Shown here: positions 1 through 5,832 of the stretch, piece by piece
How positions within the stretch are numbered: position 1 is the first letter of the stretch
Layout of the letters: each line of letters opens with the position of its first letter
From: Atribacterota bacterium
Lineage (GTDB): Bacteria; Atribacterota; Phoenicimicrobiia; Phoenicimicrobiales; Phoenicimicrobiaceae
DNA length: 5,832 bases
Assembly: GCA_030668465.1 (NCBI GenBank)
Contig: DAOUTX010000076.1
Coordinates: forward strand, 1-5,832
Direction: 5' to 3'
The notes under the pieces: generated by a model
What the model was told of the DNA's origin: nothing
The model's input: the letters and a program-made list of their open reading frames with translations, nothing else
Databases searched by the model: none
Made by a program: the position numbers and the translations under genes

Positions 1-18
1 AGAATTAAGAATAAATCG

Positions 19-32
19 GTAACATCGGTTAC
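19..32. promoter_or_regulatory. Probable HcpR-type (CRP/FNR family) operator
   Basis: A perfect 5-4-5 inverted repeat, GTAAC-ATCG-GTTAC. The same bases also form a 9-bp tandem repeat with one mismatch (ATCGGTAAC at 15-23, ATCGGTTAC at 24-32). From memory, GTAAC-N4-GTTAC is the motif assigned to HcpR, the CRP/FNR-family regulator of hcp genes, in Clostridia and relatives. The two genes downstream are an hcp-linked ferredoxin and hcp. The centre (25.5) lies 41.5 bp upstream of the start site predicted from the -10 box at 55-60, the classic class II activator position. No regulator gene is in the window, so the name of the binding protein is inferred. Confidence 0.72.
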
Positions 33-54
33 ATACTTTCTTTTCTTATGATAA

Positions 55-60
55 TATAAT
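55..60 (+). promoter_or_regulatory. -10 element of the ferredoxin-hcp promoter
   Basis: TATAAT is a perfect -10 hexamer, predicting transcription from about position 67 and a leader of about 90 nt. The -35 region at the right distance (32-37, CATACT) is poor and is partly covered by the GTAAC/GTTAC palindrome, which suits an activator-dependent promoter. A weaker alternative -10, TATGAT at 47-52, would place the palindrome badly for activation. Confidence 0.6.
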
Positions 61-156
61 AAATCTGAAAAAACAAGCGCATGAAGACGATAAAGACAGC
101 CAAGATTATTTTTCAAATATTATTTTTGCGCTTTAAAAAATAAGGAGAAGATTGTC

Positions 157-903
157 ATGAAAAGAAAGATAATTAAAATTAATAAAGAACTATGCAACGG
201 CTGTGGCTTATGTGTTGATGCCTGTCATGAAGGGGCTATTCAAATGGTAGACGGTAAAGCTCAATTGGTGAGTGACCAGTACTGTGATGGTTTAGGAAAT
301 TGTCTGCCTGCCTGTCCGACCGGAGCAATCGAAATTATCGAAAGGGAAGCTGACCCCTACGACCAAAAGGCAGTAGACGAGAAGTGCAAGGGTGAACAAA
401 AGCAAGAACAGGAAATACCAGTCTGTGCTTGTGCAGGCGCAACGCCCCGAAACATTGCTCGGGAGAAAACTGTTTCAAAGCCACCACAAGATACTGAAGA
501 TATAAATAATTGTTCATGCGGCACCCAACAACAACCCTCTGAACTACAAAATTGGCCGGTTCAGCTTAAATTAATAAATCCCGGGGTAGACTATTTAAAC
601 AATGCCGATATTTTAGTAATGGCTGATTGTGTGGCTTATGCCTACGGAAACGCTCATCGGGAATTTATAAAAAACCGTATTACTATCATCGGCTGTCCCA
701 AATTAGACGATAATGAGTATTATACCGAAAAGCTTACCGAAATCTTTAAGAGAAACAGCATCAAGAGTATTACAGTGGTTCGCATGGAGGTCCCTTGTTG
801 TGGCGGCCTATTCCAGGCGGTCAAGACCGCAATGTTAAAATCAGGAACTATTGTTCCCTACAAAGAGGTAGTCATAGGGATAAATGGTGAAATTAAACAG
901 TGA
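157..903 (+). CDS. Hcp-associated 4Fe-4S ferredoxin-domain protein
   Basis: A 248-residue iron-sulfur protein, probably the cytoplasmic electron donor or partner of the Hcp encoded next. The N-terminal part (about 1-62) is a two-cluster ferredoxin fold. Cluster I has C13, C16, C19 and C23. In cluster II (C43, C49, C53-P) the expected second Cys is Leu46, so this site has three Cys ligands, perhaps with Asp44 or a labile iron. A Cys-bearing, hydrophilic linker (about 63-127) holds two CxC pairs, C90/C92 and C119/C121. The C-terminal domain (about 130-248) has motifs typical of the hcp-linked family: NWPVQL (132-137), a DCVAYAYG segment with C158, GCPKLDD with C180, and MEVPCCGG with C214/C215. 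The start is set by AAGGAG at 142-147, 9 nt before the ATG. It lies 42 nt upstream of hcp, almost certainly in one operon. No signal peptide or membrane segment is visible. The family is recognised from motifs; the donor role is inferred. Confidence 0.88.
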   Translation: MKRKIIKINKELCNGCGLCVDACHEGAIQMVDGKAQLVSDQYCDGLGNCLPACPTGAIEIIEREADPYDQKAVDEKCKGEQKQEQEIPVCACAGATPRNIAREKTVSKPPQDTEDINNCSCGTQQQPSELQNWPVQLKLINPGVDYLNNADILVMADCVAYAYGNAHREFIKNRITIIGCPKLDDNEYYTEKLTEIFKRNSIKSITVVRMEVPCCGGLFQAVKTAMLKSGTIVPYKEVVIGINGEIKQ

Positions 904-945
904 AGCATGACAAGAAAATAGCAAAAATTAAAGGAGGAGCTTAAT

Positions 946-2601
946 ATGACCGATAAAATGTTTTGTTACCAATGTCAAGAGACAGCAAAAGGGAGCGGAT
1001 GTACCGTTCGAGGTGTTTGTGGAAAGACAGATGATGTAGCTCGATTACAAGATTTATTAATCTATCTGCTAAAAGGAATTTCATTTTACAGTTCAAAGCT
1101 CAGGAAACTGGGAGCAGTTTCCGAGGGAGTAGACAAATTTCTCTTAGACAGCCTATTTTCCACTATTACCAATGCAAATTTTGACCGAAGCGATTTTGTA
1201 GTCCGGATTGAAAAAGGATTAAAATTAAAAGGTGAAGCGAAAGAGATGCTGGAAAAAGCCGGAGGAGACAGGGGAAAAAAAGTTCCAGAGGCAGCAATTT
1301 GGCAAGCTGACACCGAAGAAGAATTTGAAGAGAAGGCCAGAGAAGTTGGTGTTTTAAGTACTAAAGATGATGATGTCAGGTCTCTGAGAGAGCTTATCAT
1401 TTATGGAGTAAAGGGGATAGCGGCTTATGCTATCCATGCTCAGAATCTGGGTCATGAAAATGAGAAGATAATCGAATTTATCGAGAAAGCCCTAAGCGCC
1501 ACCACCGATGATAGCCTTTCTGCTGATGATTTGGTTGGCTTGGTCTTGGAGTGTGGTAAATTTGGAGTAGAGACTATGGCTTTGCTGGATAAAGCAAACA
1601 CCTCCAGTTATGGGAGCCCTGAGATAACTAAAGTAAATATCGGAGTTAGAAATAATCCGGCAATTCTAATCAGCGGTCATGACTTAAAGGATATGGAAGA
1701 ACTCTTGAAACAGACCGAAGGGAGCGGAGTTGATGTATATACTCATGGGGAGATGCTCCCTGCCAACTACTATCCGACCTTTAAAAAGTATTCCCATTTT
1801 GTAGGTAATTATGGGAACTCCTGGTGGAAACAGAAAGAAGAGATTGAAAGCTTTAATGGACCGGTTCTCTTTACCACTAACTGTATTGTGCCACCTAAAG
1901 ATTCTTATAAAGACAGGGTTTACACTACCGGTGTTGTGGGATTTCCCGGAGTAAAACATATTCCGGAAGCAGAAGAAGGGAAAGAAAAAGATTTCTCCAA
2001 AATTATAACTCATGCTAAAAAATGTAAACCACCGGTAGAGATAGAAAAGGGAGAGATTATCGGAGGATTTGCTCACGATACGGTAATCGGATTGGCTGAT
2101 AAGGTAGTTGATGCTGTAAAATCCGGGGCTGTTAAGAGATTCTTCGTTATGGCCGGTTGTGATGGCAGGATGAAAAGCCGTGAATATTATACAGAATTTG
2201 CCCGGGCTTTACCCAAGGATACCATAATATTAACCGCCGGATGTGCTAAATACAGATATAATAAACTTGATTTAGGTGATATAGGGGGTATCCCCAGAGT
2301 TTTAGATGCTGGTCAGTGTAATGATTCTTATTCTCTGGCGGCAATAGCCCTTAAATTAAAGGAAGTATTTGGATTGGATGATATAAACAAACTTCCTATC
2401 TCCTACAATATAGCCTGGTATGAGCAAAAAGCGGTAATAGTCTTATTAGCTTTACTCTATCTGGGAATAAAAAATATTCATTTAGGACCAACTTTACCGG
2501 CATTCTTATCCCCCAACGTGGTCAAAGTTCTGGTAGAAAAGTTCGAAATCGCCGGAATAACTGATGTGAAGAATGACCTTAAAATATTCTTAGGAGAATA
2601 A
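946..2601 (+). CDS. hcp: Hydroxylamine reductase / hybrid cluster protein (class I)
   Basis: Hcp is a cytoplasmic iron-sulfur enzyme that reduces hydroxylamine to ammonia in vitro and is thought to act as a nitric oxide reductase against nitrosative stress. This 551-residue copy is close to the length of Desulfovibrio Hcp (about 553). The N-terminal motif C7-X2-C10-X8-C19-X5-C25 is the arrangement that binds the [4Fe-4S] cubane in strict-anaerobe (class I) enzymes, unlike the class II pattern of enteric bacteria. All hybrid-cluster ligands can be found by position: H245, E269, C313, C405 (the expected persulfide Cys, in AGCDGR), C433 (TAGCAKYRYN), C458 (GQCNDS), E493 and K495 (WYEQK). It should therefore be catalytically intact. 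The helical region (about 30-225) precedes the two Rossmann-like domains. A very strong SD, AAGGAGGAG at 931-939, fixes the start. It is the second gene after the ferredoxin protein, shares the putative HcpR-controlled promoter, and is followed by a terminator. Confidence 0.98.
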   Translation: MTDKMFCYQCQETAKGSGCTVRGVCGKTDDVARLQDLLIYLLKGISFYSSKLRKLGAVSEGVDKFLLDSLFSTITNANFDRSDFVVRIEKGLKLKGEAKEMLEKAGGDRGKKVPEAAIWQADTEEEFEEKAREVGVLSTKDDDVRSLRELIIYGVKGIAAYAIHAQNLGHENEKIIEFIEKALSATTDDSLSADDLVGLVLECGKFGVETMALLDKANTSSYGSPEITKVNIGVRNNPAILISGHDLKDMEELLKQTEGSGVDVYTHGEMLPANYYPTFKKYSHFVGNYGNSWWKQKEEIESFNGPVLFTTNCIVPPKDSYKDRVYTTGVVGFPGVKHIPEAEEGKEKDFSKIITHAKKCKPPVEIEKGEIIGGFAHDTVIGLADKVVDAVKSGAVKRFFVMAGCDGRMKSREYYTEFARALPKDTIILTAGCAKYRYNKLDLGDIGGIPRVLDAGQCNDSYSLAAIALKLKEVFGLDDINKLPISYNIAWYEQKAVIVLLALLYLGIKNIHLGPTLPAFLSPNVVKVLVEKFEIAGITDVKNDLKIFLGE

Positions 2602-2640
2602 TTAAAAAATAGAAAATAAATAATATCAAGGAAAAGAATG

Positions 2641-2678
2641 AAAGGGCTACTTTTTTACCTATAAAAAGTAGCCCTTTT
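2641..2678 (+). terminator. Rho-independent terminator after hcp
   Basis: A perfect 15-bp stem pairs 2641-2655 with 2663-2677 around a 7-nt loop (TACCTAT). The GGGCTAC/GTAGCCC core is flanked by A:T pairs, and the T run on the 3' side is short (TTTT, then Cs). It begins 39 nt after the hcp stop and separates the hcp unit from the fab operon. The symmetric A/T flanks could allow some termination in the other direction. Confidence 0.9.
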
Positions 2679-2755
2679 CCCCCACATTCCTTATTAAATA
2701 ACCTTCATTATATCCAAATTATTATATATTTATCCTAAAAATCTTTCTAAAAACA

Positions 2756-2784
2756 TTGACAAAAAACGAATTATCGTATATACT
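2756..2784 (+). promoter_or_regulatory. Sigma-70-type promoter of the fab operon
   Basis: A consensus -35 TTGACA (2756-2761) and a near-consensus -10 TATACT (2779-2784) are separated by exactly 17 bp, predicting a start near 2791. This should be a strong housekeeping promoter. The spacer and -10 carry two short palindromes (ACGA-N4-TCGT at 2766-2777 and GTATATAC at 2776-2783) that could be a repressor site, but I cannot assign a family. Confidence 0.8.
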
Positions 2785-2890
2785 TGCTTTTAATAATAGG
2801 TCATAATAGCAGTTAATAAATAAATTATCTATTTATGGAGTATGGGAAACTTTATTTTTTATAGATGAAGAATTATTTAAGGAAGGTAAC

Positions 2891-3874
2891 ATGATTTATT
2901 CAAAAATAATTAGCACAGGTGCTTATGTCCCCCGGAGAATTGTAAAAAATGATGAGCTTTCGAAAATGGTTGAGACTAATGACGAGTGGATTACCTCTCG
3001 AACAGGTATAAAACAAAGAAGAATCTCTTCCGGAGAAAAGACATATCAGATGGCAGCAAAAGCGGCAAAAAAAGCAATTGAAAATGCTGGCATAGAAAAA
3101 GAAGAGATCGATATGATTATATTAGCGACAATAAGCCCCGATTTTTTTATGCCTTCAACTGCCAATCTTGTTCAGGCAGAATTAGGATTAGTTGATATTC
3201 CCAGCTTTGATGTAACAGCAGGTTGTACTGGTTTTGTTTATGGATTACAGATAGCTGATCAATTTATTAAATCAAAACAGAGCAAGACAATTCTAGTTAT
3301 AGGAGTAGAAGTTTTATCAAAGGTCGTTGATTGGTCTGATCGGAATACTTGCATACTTTTTGGAGATGGAGCCGGAGCAGTAATTTTAAAGAGTTCTAAC
3401 CAAGAGGGCATTATTTGTACTTATACTGGTTCTCAAGGAGATTTGCGGGAATTTCTTACCCTTCCGGCAGTTCCCTTAAAAAATCCTTTCTTGCCTATTC
3501 CAAATAATAATGGAAGACCCAGCAATATATCTATGAACGGAAAAGAAGTATTTCAATTTGCTACTAGAATAATGATAAAAAGTATTTCCCAGGTTCTAAA
3601 GAAATCTAATCTTTCTATAGACGATATTGATTATATTATTCCTCATCAATCTAATATTCGCATTATTGATTATGCGTCTCGGAAATTAAAGGTTGAAAGA
3701 AAAAAATTCATTACTAATTTAGACCGTTTTGGAAATACTTCTTCTGCCAGTGTCCCGCTTGCCTTGGATGAAGCACATAAGAAAAAAATGTTTTGCCCGG
3801 GGAATCGGCTGATAATGGTAGCTTTTGGTGGTGGATTAACCTGGGGTTCCGCTCTATTAAACTGGACAATTTAA
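2891..3874 (+). CDS. fabH: 3-oxoacyl-ACP synthase III
   Basis: FabH starts type II fatty-acid synthesis in the cytoplasm by condensing an acyl-CoA primer with malonyl-ACP. The 327-residue protein is slightly longer than E. coli FabH (317). The Cys-His-Asn triad is complete: C112 in TAGCTGF, H252 in PHQSN, and N282 in FGNTSS, with the His-Asn spacing of 30 seen in E. coli (H244/N274). The N-terminal segment has the family signature NDEWI-xx-RTGI (W33, R37, CoA-binding region). The C-terminus has FGGGLTWGSAL. The chosen ATG gives the normal N-terminus (ISTGAYVP) and has an SD, AAGGA(AGG), at 2879-2886. It is the first gene of the operon, with fabK 12 nt downstream. Whether the primer is acetyl-CoA or a branched acyl-CoA cannot be read with confidence here. 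Confidence 0.97.
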   Translation: MIYSKIISTGAYVPRRIVKNDELSKMVETNDEWITSRTGIKQRRISSGEKTYQMAAKAAKKAIENAGIEKEEIDMIILATISPDFFMPSTANLVQAELGLVDIPSFDVTAGCTGFVYGLQIADQFIKSKQSKTILVIGVEVLSKVVDWSDRNTCILFGDGAGAVILKSSNQEGIICTYTGSQGDLREFLTLPAVPLKNPFLPIPNNNGRPSNISMNGKEVFQFATRIMIKSISQVLKKSNLSIDDIDYIIPHQSNIRIIDYASRKLKVERKKFITNLDRFGNTSSASVPLALDEAHKKKMFCPGNRLIMVAFGGGLTWGSALLNWTI

Positions 3875-3886
3875 GGAGATGAATTA

Positions 3887-4828
3887 ATGTTTAAGTCTAT
3901 TATATGTAAACTTTTAGGAATAAAATACCCGCTTATTCAGGGAGGAATGGCCTGGATAGCCGATGCGGAACTTGCTTCAGCGGTATCTAATGCCGGGGCT
4001 CTTGGAGTTATTGCGGCCGGTTATGCTCCGGGTGAATGGGTTAGAGAGGAAATTCGAAAAACAAAGAGGCTAACTGAAAAACCCTTTGGACTTAACATTA
4101 TGCTCTTAAATCCCAATGCCGATGAAATTGCCAGTATAGCTGTTCAAGAAAAAGTTAAAGTAGTAATTACCGGAGCAGGTAATCCCGGTAAATATATTGA
4201 AATGTGGAAAAAAAATAATATTTTAGTATTTCCGGTAATTCCCTCGGTTGCTCTGGCCGTGCGAATGGAGAGAGCTGGGGCAGATGCAGTGATTGCAGAA
4301 GGTGGTGAAGCCGGAGGGCATGTGGGAGAGATAACTACGATGTCCCTTATTCCTCAGATAGCAGATGCGATAAAAATTCCTGTTCTGGCTGCCGGAGGAA
4401 TTGCTGATGGCCGCGGTTTGGCAGCTGCCTGGATGTTAGGAGCCTCAGGATTTCAAATAGGTACGAGATTTCTGGTGGCTTATGAATGCAATGTTCATAA
4501 GAATTATAAACAAAAGATACTTAATGCTAAAGACACCAGCACAATAGTTACCGGAAGGCCGACCGGTCACCCGGTCAGGATAATAAAAAATAGGCTGGCA
4601 AGGGATTTCCAGCAGATGGATAAAAGAAATGCTTCTTTAGAAGAATTTGAAGAATTAGGGAAAAATTCGCTTTATCGAGCAGTTCGAGAAGGTGATATGG
4701 ATTATGGTTCGATAATGGCCGGGCAGTCAGCCGGTCTGGTGAAAAAAGAGCAAACCTGCAAGGAAATAATTGAAGAAATATTTTTAGATGCGAAGAAAAT
4801 AATTGTAAAAAAAGGTAAATTAATTTAG
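3887..4828 (+). CDS. fabK: Enoyl-ACP reductase II (FMN-dependent)
   Basis: FabK catalyses the last step of each elongation cycle, reducing trans-2-enoyl-ACP with NAD(P)H through FMN. It replaces the FabI used by many other bacteria. The 313-residue TIM-barrel protein matches the family from end to end: the N-terminal YPLIQGGMAWIAD strand, KPFGLNIMLL (about 66-75), TGAGNPGKYIE (about 95-105), IPSVALAVRMERAGADAVIA, and GGEAGGHVG with the catalytic-site H145 (His144 in the pneumococcal enzyme). These are followed by AAGGIADGRGLAAA and GTRF for FMN phosphate binding, and a late GSIMAGQSAGLV. The nitronate monooxygenase relatives are excluded by the FabK-specific segments and the fab context. The SD AAGGAG (3873-3878) overlaps the fabH stop codon, so translation is probably coupled. 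A downstream 149-bp gap with a possible gene relic precedes fabF. Confidence 0.96.
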   Translation: MFKSIICKLLGIKYPLIQGGMAWIADAELASAVSNAGALGVIAAGYAPGEWVREEIRKTKRLTEKPFGLNIMLLNPNADEIASIAVQEKVKVVITGAGNPGKYIEMWKKNNILVFPVIPSVALAVRMERAGADAVIAEGGEAGGHVGEITTMSLIPQIADAIKIPVLAAGGIADGRGLAAAWMLGASGFQIGTRFLVAYECNVHKNYKQKILNAKDTSTIVTGRPTGHPVRIIKNRLARDFQQMDKRNASLEEFEELGKNSLYRAVREGDMDYGSIMAGQSAGLVKKEQTCKEIIEEIFLDAKKIIVKKGKLI

Positions 4829-4854
4829 TATATATTTTATCGACATTAAGGAGA

Positions 4855-4963
4855 ATGTTGCTGGGAAGGAATGCATGTTGGCAATCATAAGATCGTACAC
4901 CCAGCAAATTACAACTGTCCCGACCAGATTATTAATATTGATGATGGCGGAAGGGCAATGTGA
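4855..4963 (+). pseudogene. Possible remnant of fabG (3-oxoacyl-ACP reductase)
   Basis: No intact gene fits this gap, but both ends resemble fabG. A strong SD (TAAGGAG, 4847-4853) is followed by ATG TTG CTG (4855-4863) and then, after a one-base frame change, GAA GGA. This recalls the MLL(K/E)G opening of many FabG proteins. In the frame ending at TGA 4961-4963, residues read ANY-NCPD-QIINID-D-GG-R-AM-stop. FabG proteins typically end ANYITGQ-(I/V)-INIDGG-M-AM, so the match needs two extra codons (one a GAT duplication) and one Met-to-Arg change. The catalytic middle (TGxxxGIG, Ser/Tyr/Lys; roughly 650 bases) is missing. The stop overlaps the fabF SD, as an operon gene's would. The position, between fabK and fabF, is where fabG often sits. 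It may be an internal deletion with decay, an assembly error, or chance similarity. Confidence 0.42.
4858..4907. repeat. 8-bp inverted repeat in the fabK-fabF gap
   Basis: TTGCTGGG (4858-4865) and CCCAGCAA (4900-4907) are perfect inverted copies around 34 bases. As RNA they could form a stem with a large loop in the fabK-fabF transcript. There is no T run after it, so it does not look like a terminator. It falls inside the putative fabG relic and may be incidental. Confidence 0.4.
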
Positions 4964-4977
4964 GGAGGACAAAGGAA

Positions 4978-5832
4978 TTGAAAAATAGAGTTGTTATAAC
5001 CGGTATGGGGGCGATTACTCCCTTAGGAAATAATGTAGAAACTTTTTGGAAAAATATAAAAAAGGGCAAATGCGGTATTGATTTTATTAAATCATTTGAT
5101 ACCTCCGAATTTAAGGTAAAAATAGCTGCCGAAGTTAAAGATTTTAATCCCATTGATATTTTGGATTTTAAGGAATTAAAAAGGATGGATAGATTTTCTC
5201 AGATGGGTATAGCAGCTGCAATTGAGGCGGTAAACGATGCGGGATTAAATGGTATTGAGAATAATTCCCGGGAAAAATGGGGAGTTATTTTAGGTACTGG
5301 AATAGGAGGCTTTATAACCATTGAAAGAGAAAAAAGAAAAATTATCGAAAAAGGACCGGGACGCGTATCTCCTTTTTTTATCCCTATGGCTCTTTGCAAT
5401 ATTGCTTCAGCAAATATTGCTATTAAATTTGGAATAAAAGGGATATGTGATACTGTAATAACTGCCTGTGCTTCCGGTACATCATCAATTGGAAATGCTT
5501 ATCGCATTTTACAACAGAATCAGGCGGATCTAATTATCGCCGGTGGTTCTGAGGCAGCAATAACTCCATTGGCATTAGCCGGATTTACTTCGATGGGAGC
5601 ACTGTGTACTCACAACAATCCAAAACAAGCTTCCATTCCTTTTGATAGACGGAGAACAGGGTTTGTAATGGGCGAGGGAGCTGTTATAATGATTTTAGAA
5701 ACATTGGAACATGCTCAAAAAAGAGGGGCAAACATCTATGCCGAAGTAGTAGGATATGGAGCTACCTGCGACGCCTATCATGTAACTGCTCCTGCACCGG
5801 GAGGGGAAGGTGGAGCAAGAGCAATAAAAATG
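4978..5832 (+). CDS. fabF: 3-oxoacyl-ACP synthase II, 5' part (cut by window end)
   Basis: FabF is the elongating condensing enzyme of type II fatty-acid synthesis, joining acyl-ACP and malonyl-ACP. The first 285 codons are present and the frame is open to the window edge, against a usual length of about 410. A TTG start is chosen because it gives the standard N-terminus (KNRVVITGMGAITPLG) and lies 9 nt after AGGAGG (4963-4968). The next in-frame ATG (5005) would cut into the first beta strand. The nucleophile C164 sits in TACASGTSS (C163 in E. coli), followed by AGGSEAAITPLALAGF and the FDRRRTGFVMGEGA segment. The two active-site His residues (about 303 and 340) fall beyond the window and cannot be checked. 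It is the third readable gene of the fab operon, 149 bp after fabK. Confidence 0.95.
   Translation, partial: MKNRVVITGMGAITPLGNNVETFWKNIKKGKCGIDFIKSFDTSEFKVKIAAEVKDFNPIDILDFKELKRMDRFSQMGIAAAIEAVNDAGLNGIENNSREKWGVILGTGIGGFITIEREKRKIIEKGPGRVSPFFIPMALCNIASANIAIKFGIKGICDTVITACASGTSSIGNAYRILQQNQADLIIAGGSEAAITPLALAGFTSMGALCTHNNPKQASIPFDRRRTGFVMGEGAVIMILETLEHAQKRGANIYAEVVGYGATCDAYHVTAPAPGGEGGARAIKM

Larger units (their letters stand above)
2602..2890. other. Intergenic region between hcp and fabH
   Basis: This 289-base gap holds no convincing gene. In order it contains AT-rich spacer, the hcp terminator (2641-2678), more AT-rich DNA, the fabH promoter (2756-2784) and a leader of about 100 nt. The leader includes an A/T-only inverted repeat (ATAAATA at 2816-2822, TATTTAT at 2830-2836) that would be weak as RNA. 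I saw no recognisable FapR or FabT operator and no known riboswitch. Confidence 0.7.

Noticed and set aside
335..517. Minus-strand open frame inside the ferredoxin gene
   Set aside because: It lies opposite a strongly supported gene, has no recognisable domain, and no SD or promoter was seen.
1086..1400. Minus-strand open frame opposite hcp
   Set aside because: It is Ser/Phe-rich, as expected for the complement of an AT-rich gene with many Glu/Lys codons; hcp is unambiguous on the other strand.
1684..2076. 130-codon minus-strand open frame opposite hcp
   Set aside because: It shadows the ligand-bearing part of hcp and shows no family motif.
2785..2890. FapR or FabT operator in the fabH leader
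   Set aside because: I looked for FapR-like ATTAGTACC half-sites and for FabT TTGA/TCAA dyads; a partial AATAGGTC near 2795 lacks symmetry and is not convincing.
3887..4828. Nitronate monooxygenase instead of FabK
   Set aside because: The two families share a fold, but the PFGLNIMLL, TGAGNP and GSIMAGQ segments and the fabH/fabF neighbours point to FabK.
4575..4907. Minus-strand open frame across the fabK end and the gap
   Set aside because: Most of it is opposite fabK; the Leu/Phe-rich composition is a shadow effect, and no SD or coherent domain is visible.
4871..4963. A functional 30-residue small protein
   Set aside because: The ATG has no SD at usable spacing, and its C-terminus is better explained as a FabG-like tail; it is treated as part of a possible relic.
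4932..5399. Two minus-strand open frames opposite fabF
   Set aside because: Both lie on the reverse of the fabF coding frame, which has clear motifs and an SD at 4963-4968.
1..5832. Novel defence system, mobile element, CRISPR array or RNA gene
   Set aside because: I saw no transposase, repeat-spacer pattern, tRNA or rRNA signature, or unknown intact gene; the genes are familiar housekeeping and stress functions.

Overview
The window looks like part of the chromosome of an AT-rich, anaerobic, fermentative bacterium. Purine-rich Shine-Dalgarno (SD) sites, frequent AGA/ATA codons, a FabK-type enoyl reductase and an anaerobe-type hybrid cluster protein (Hcp) fit Firmicutes/Clostridia or a similar low-GC anaerobic phylum such as Atribacterota or Thermotogota. 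No marker gene fixes the lineage, so this is inference. All real genes lie on the + strand in two transcription units.

Unit 1 (about 1-2680) is a nitrosative-stress or redox operon. A palindrome GTAAC-N4-GTTAC at 19-32 matches the motif I recall for the CRP/FNR-family regulator HcpR. It lies exactly 41.5 bp upstream of the start site predicted from a TATAAT -10 box. It is followed by a ferredoxin-domain protein of the type commonly linked to hcp (157-903) and by hcp itself (946-2601), with every cluster ligand present. A strong hairpin terminator at 2641-2678 closes the unit. The ferredoxin protein probably feeds electrons to Hcp, which reduces NO and/or hydroxylamine.

Unit 2 (about 2756 to the window end) is a type II fatty-acid synthesis operon. 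It has a near-consensus promoter (TTGACA-N17-TATACT), a leader of about 100 nt, fabH (2891-3874), fabK (3887-4828) and the first 285 codons of fabF (TTG start at 4978, cut by the window edge). FabH starts chains from acyl-CoA and malonyl-ACP, FabF elongates them, and FabK does the final enoyl reduction.

The most curious stretch is the roughly 150 bp between fabK and fabF. It holds an SD site with no properly spaced start, a fabG-like opening (ATG TTG CTG...) and, in another frame, an end reading ANY...QIINID.GG.AM-stop that resembles the C-terminus of FabG. I interpret it as a probable remnant of an internally deleted fabG. The usual fabD and acpP are also absent from this position. I saw no mobile element, CRISPR array, tRNA or rRNA, and apart from the possible fabG relic no evidence of a wholly new system.
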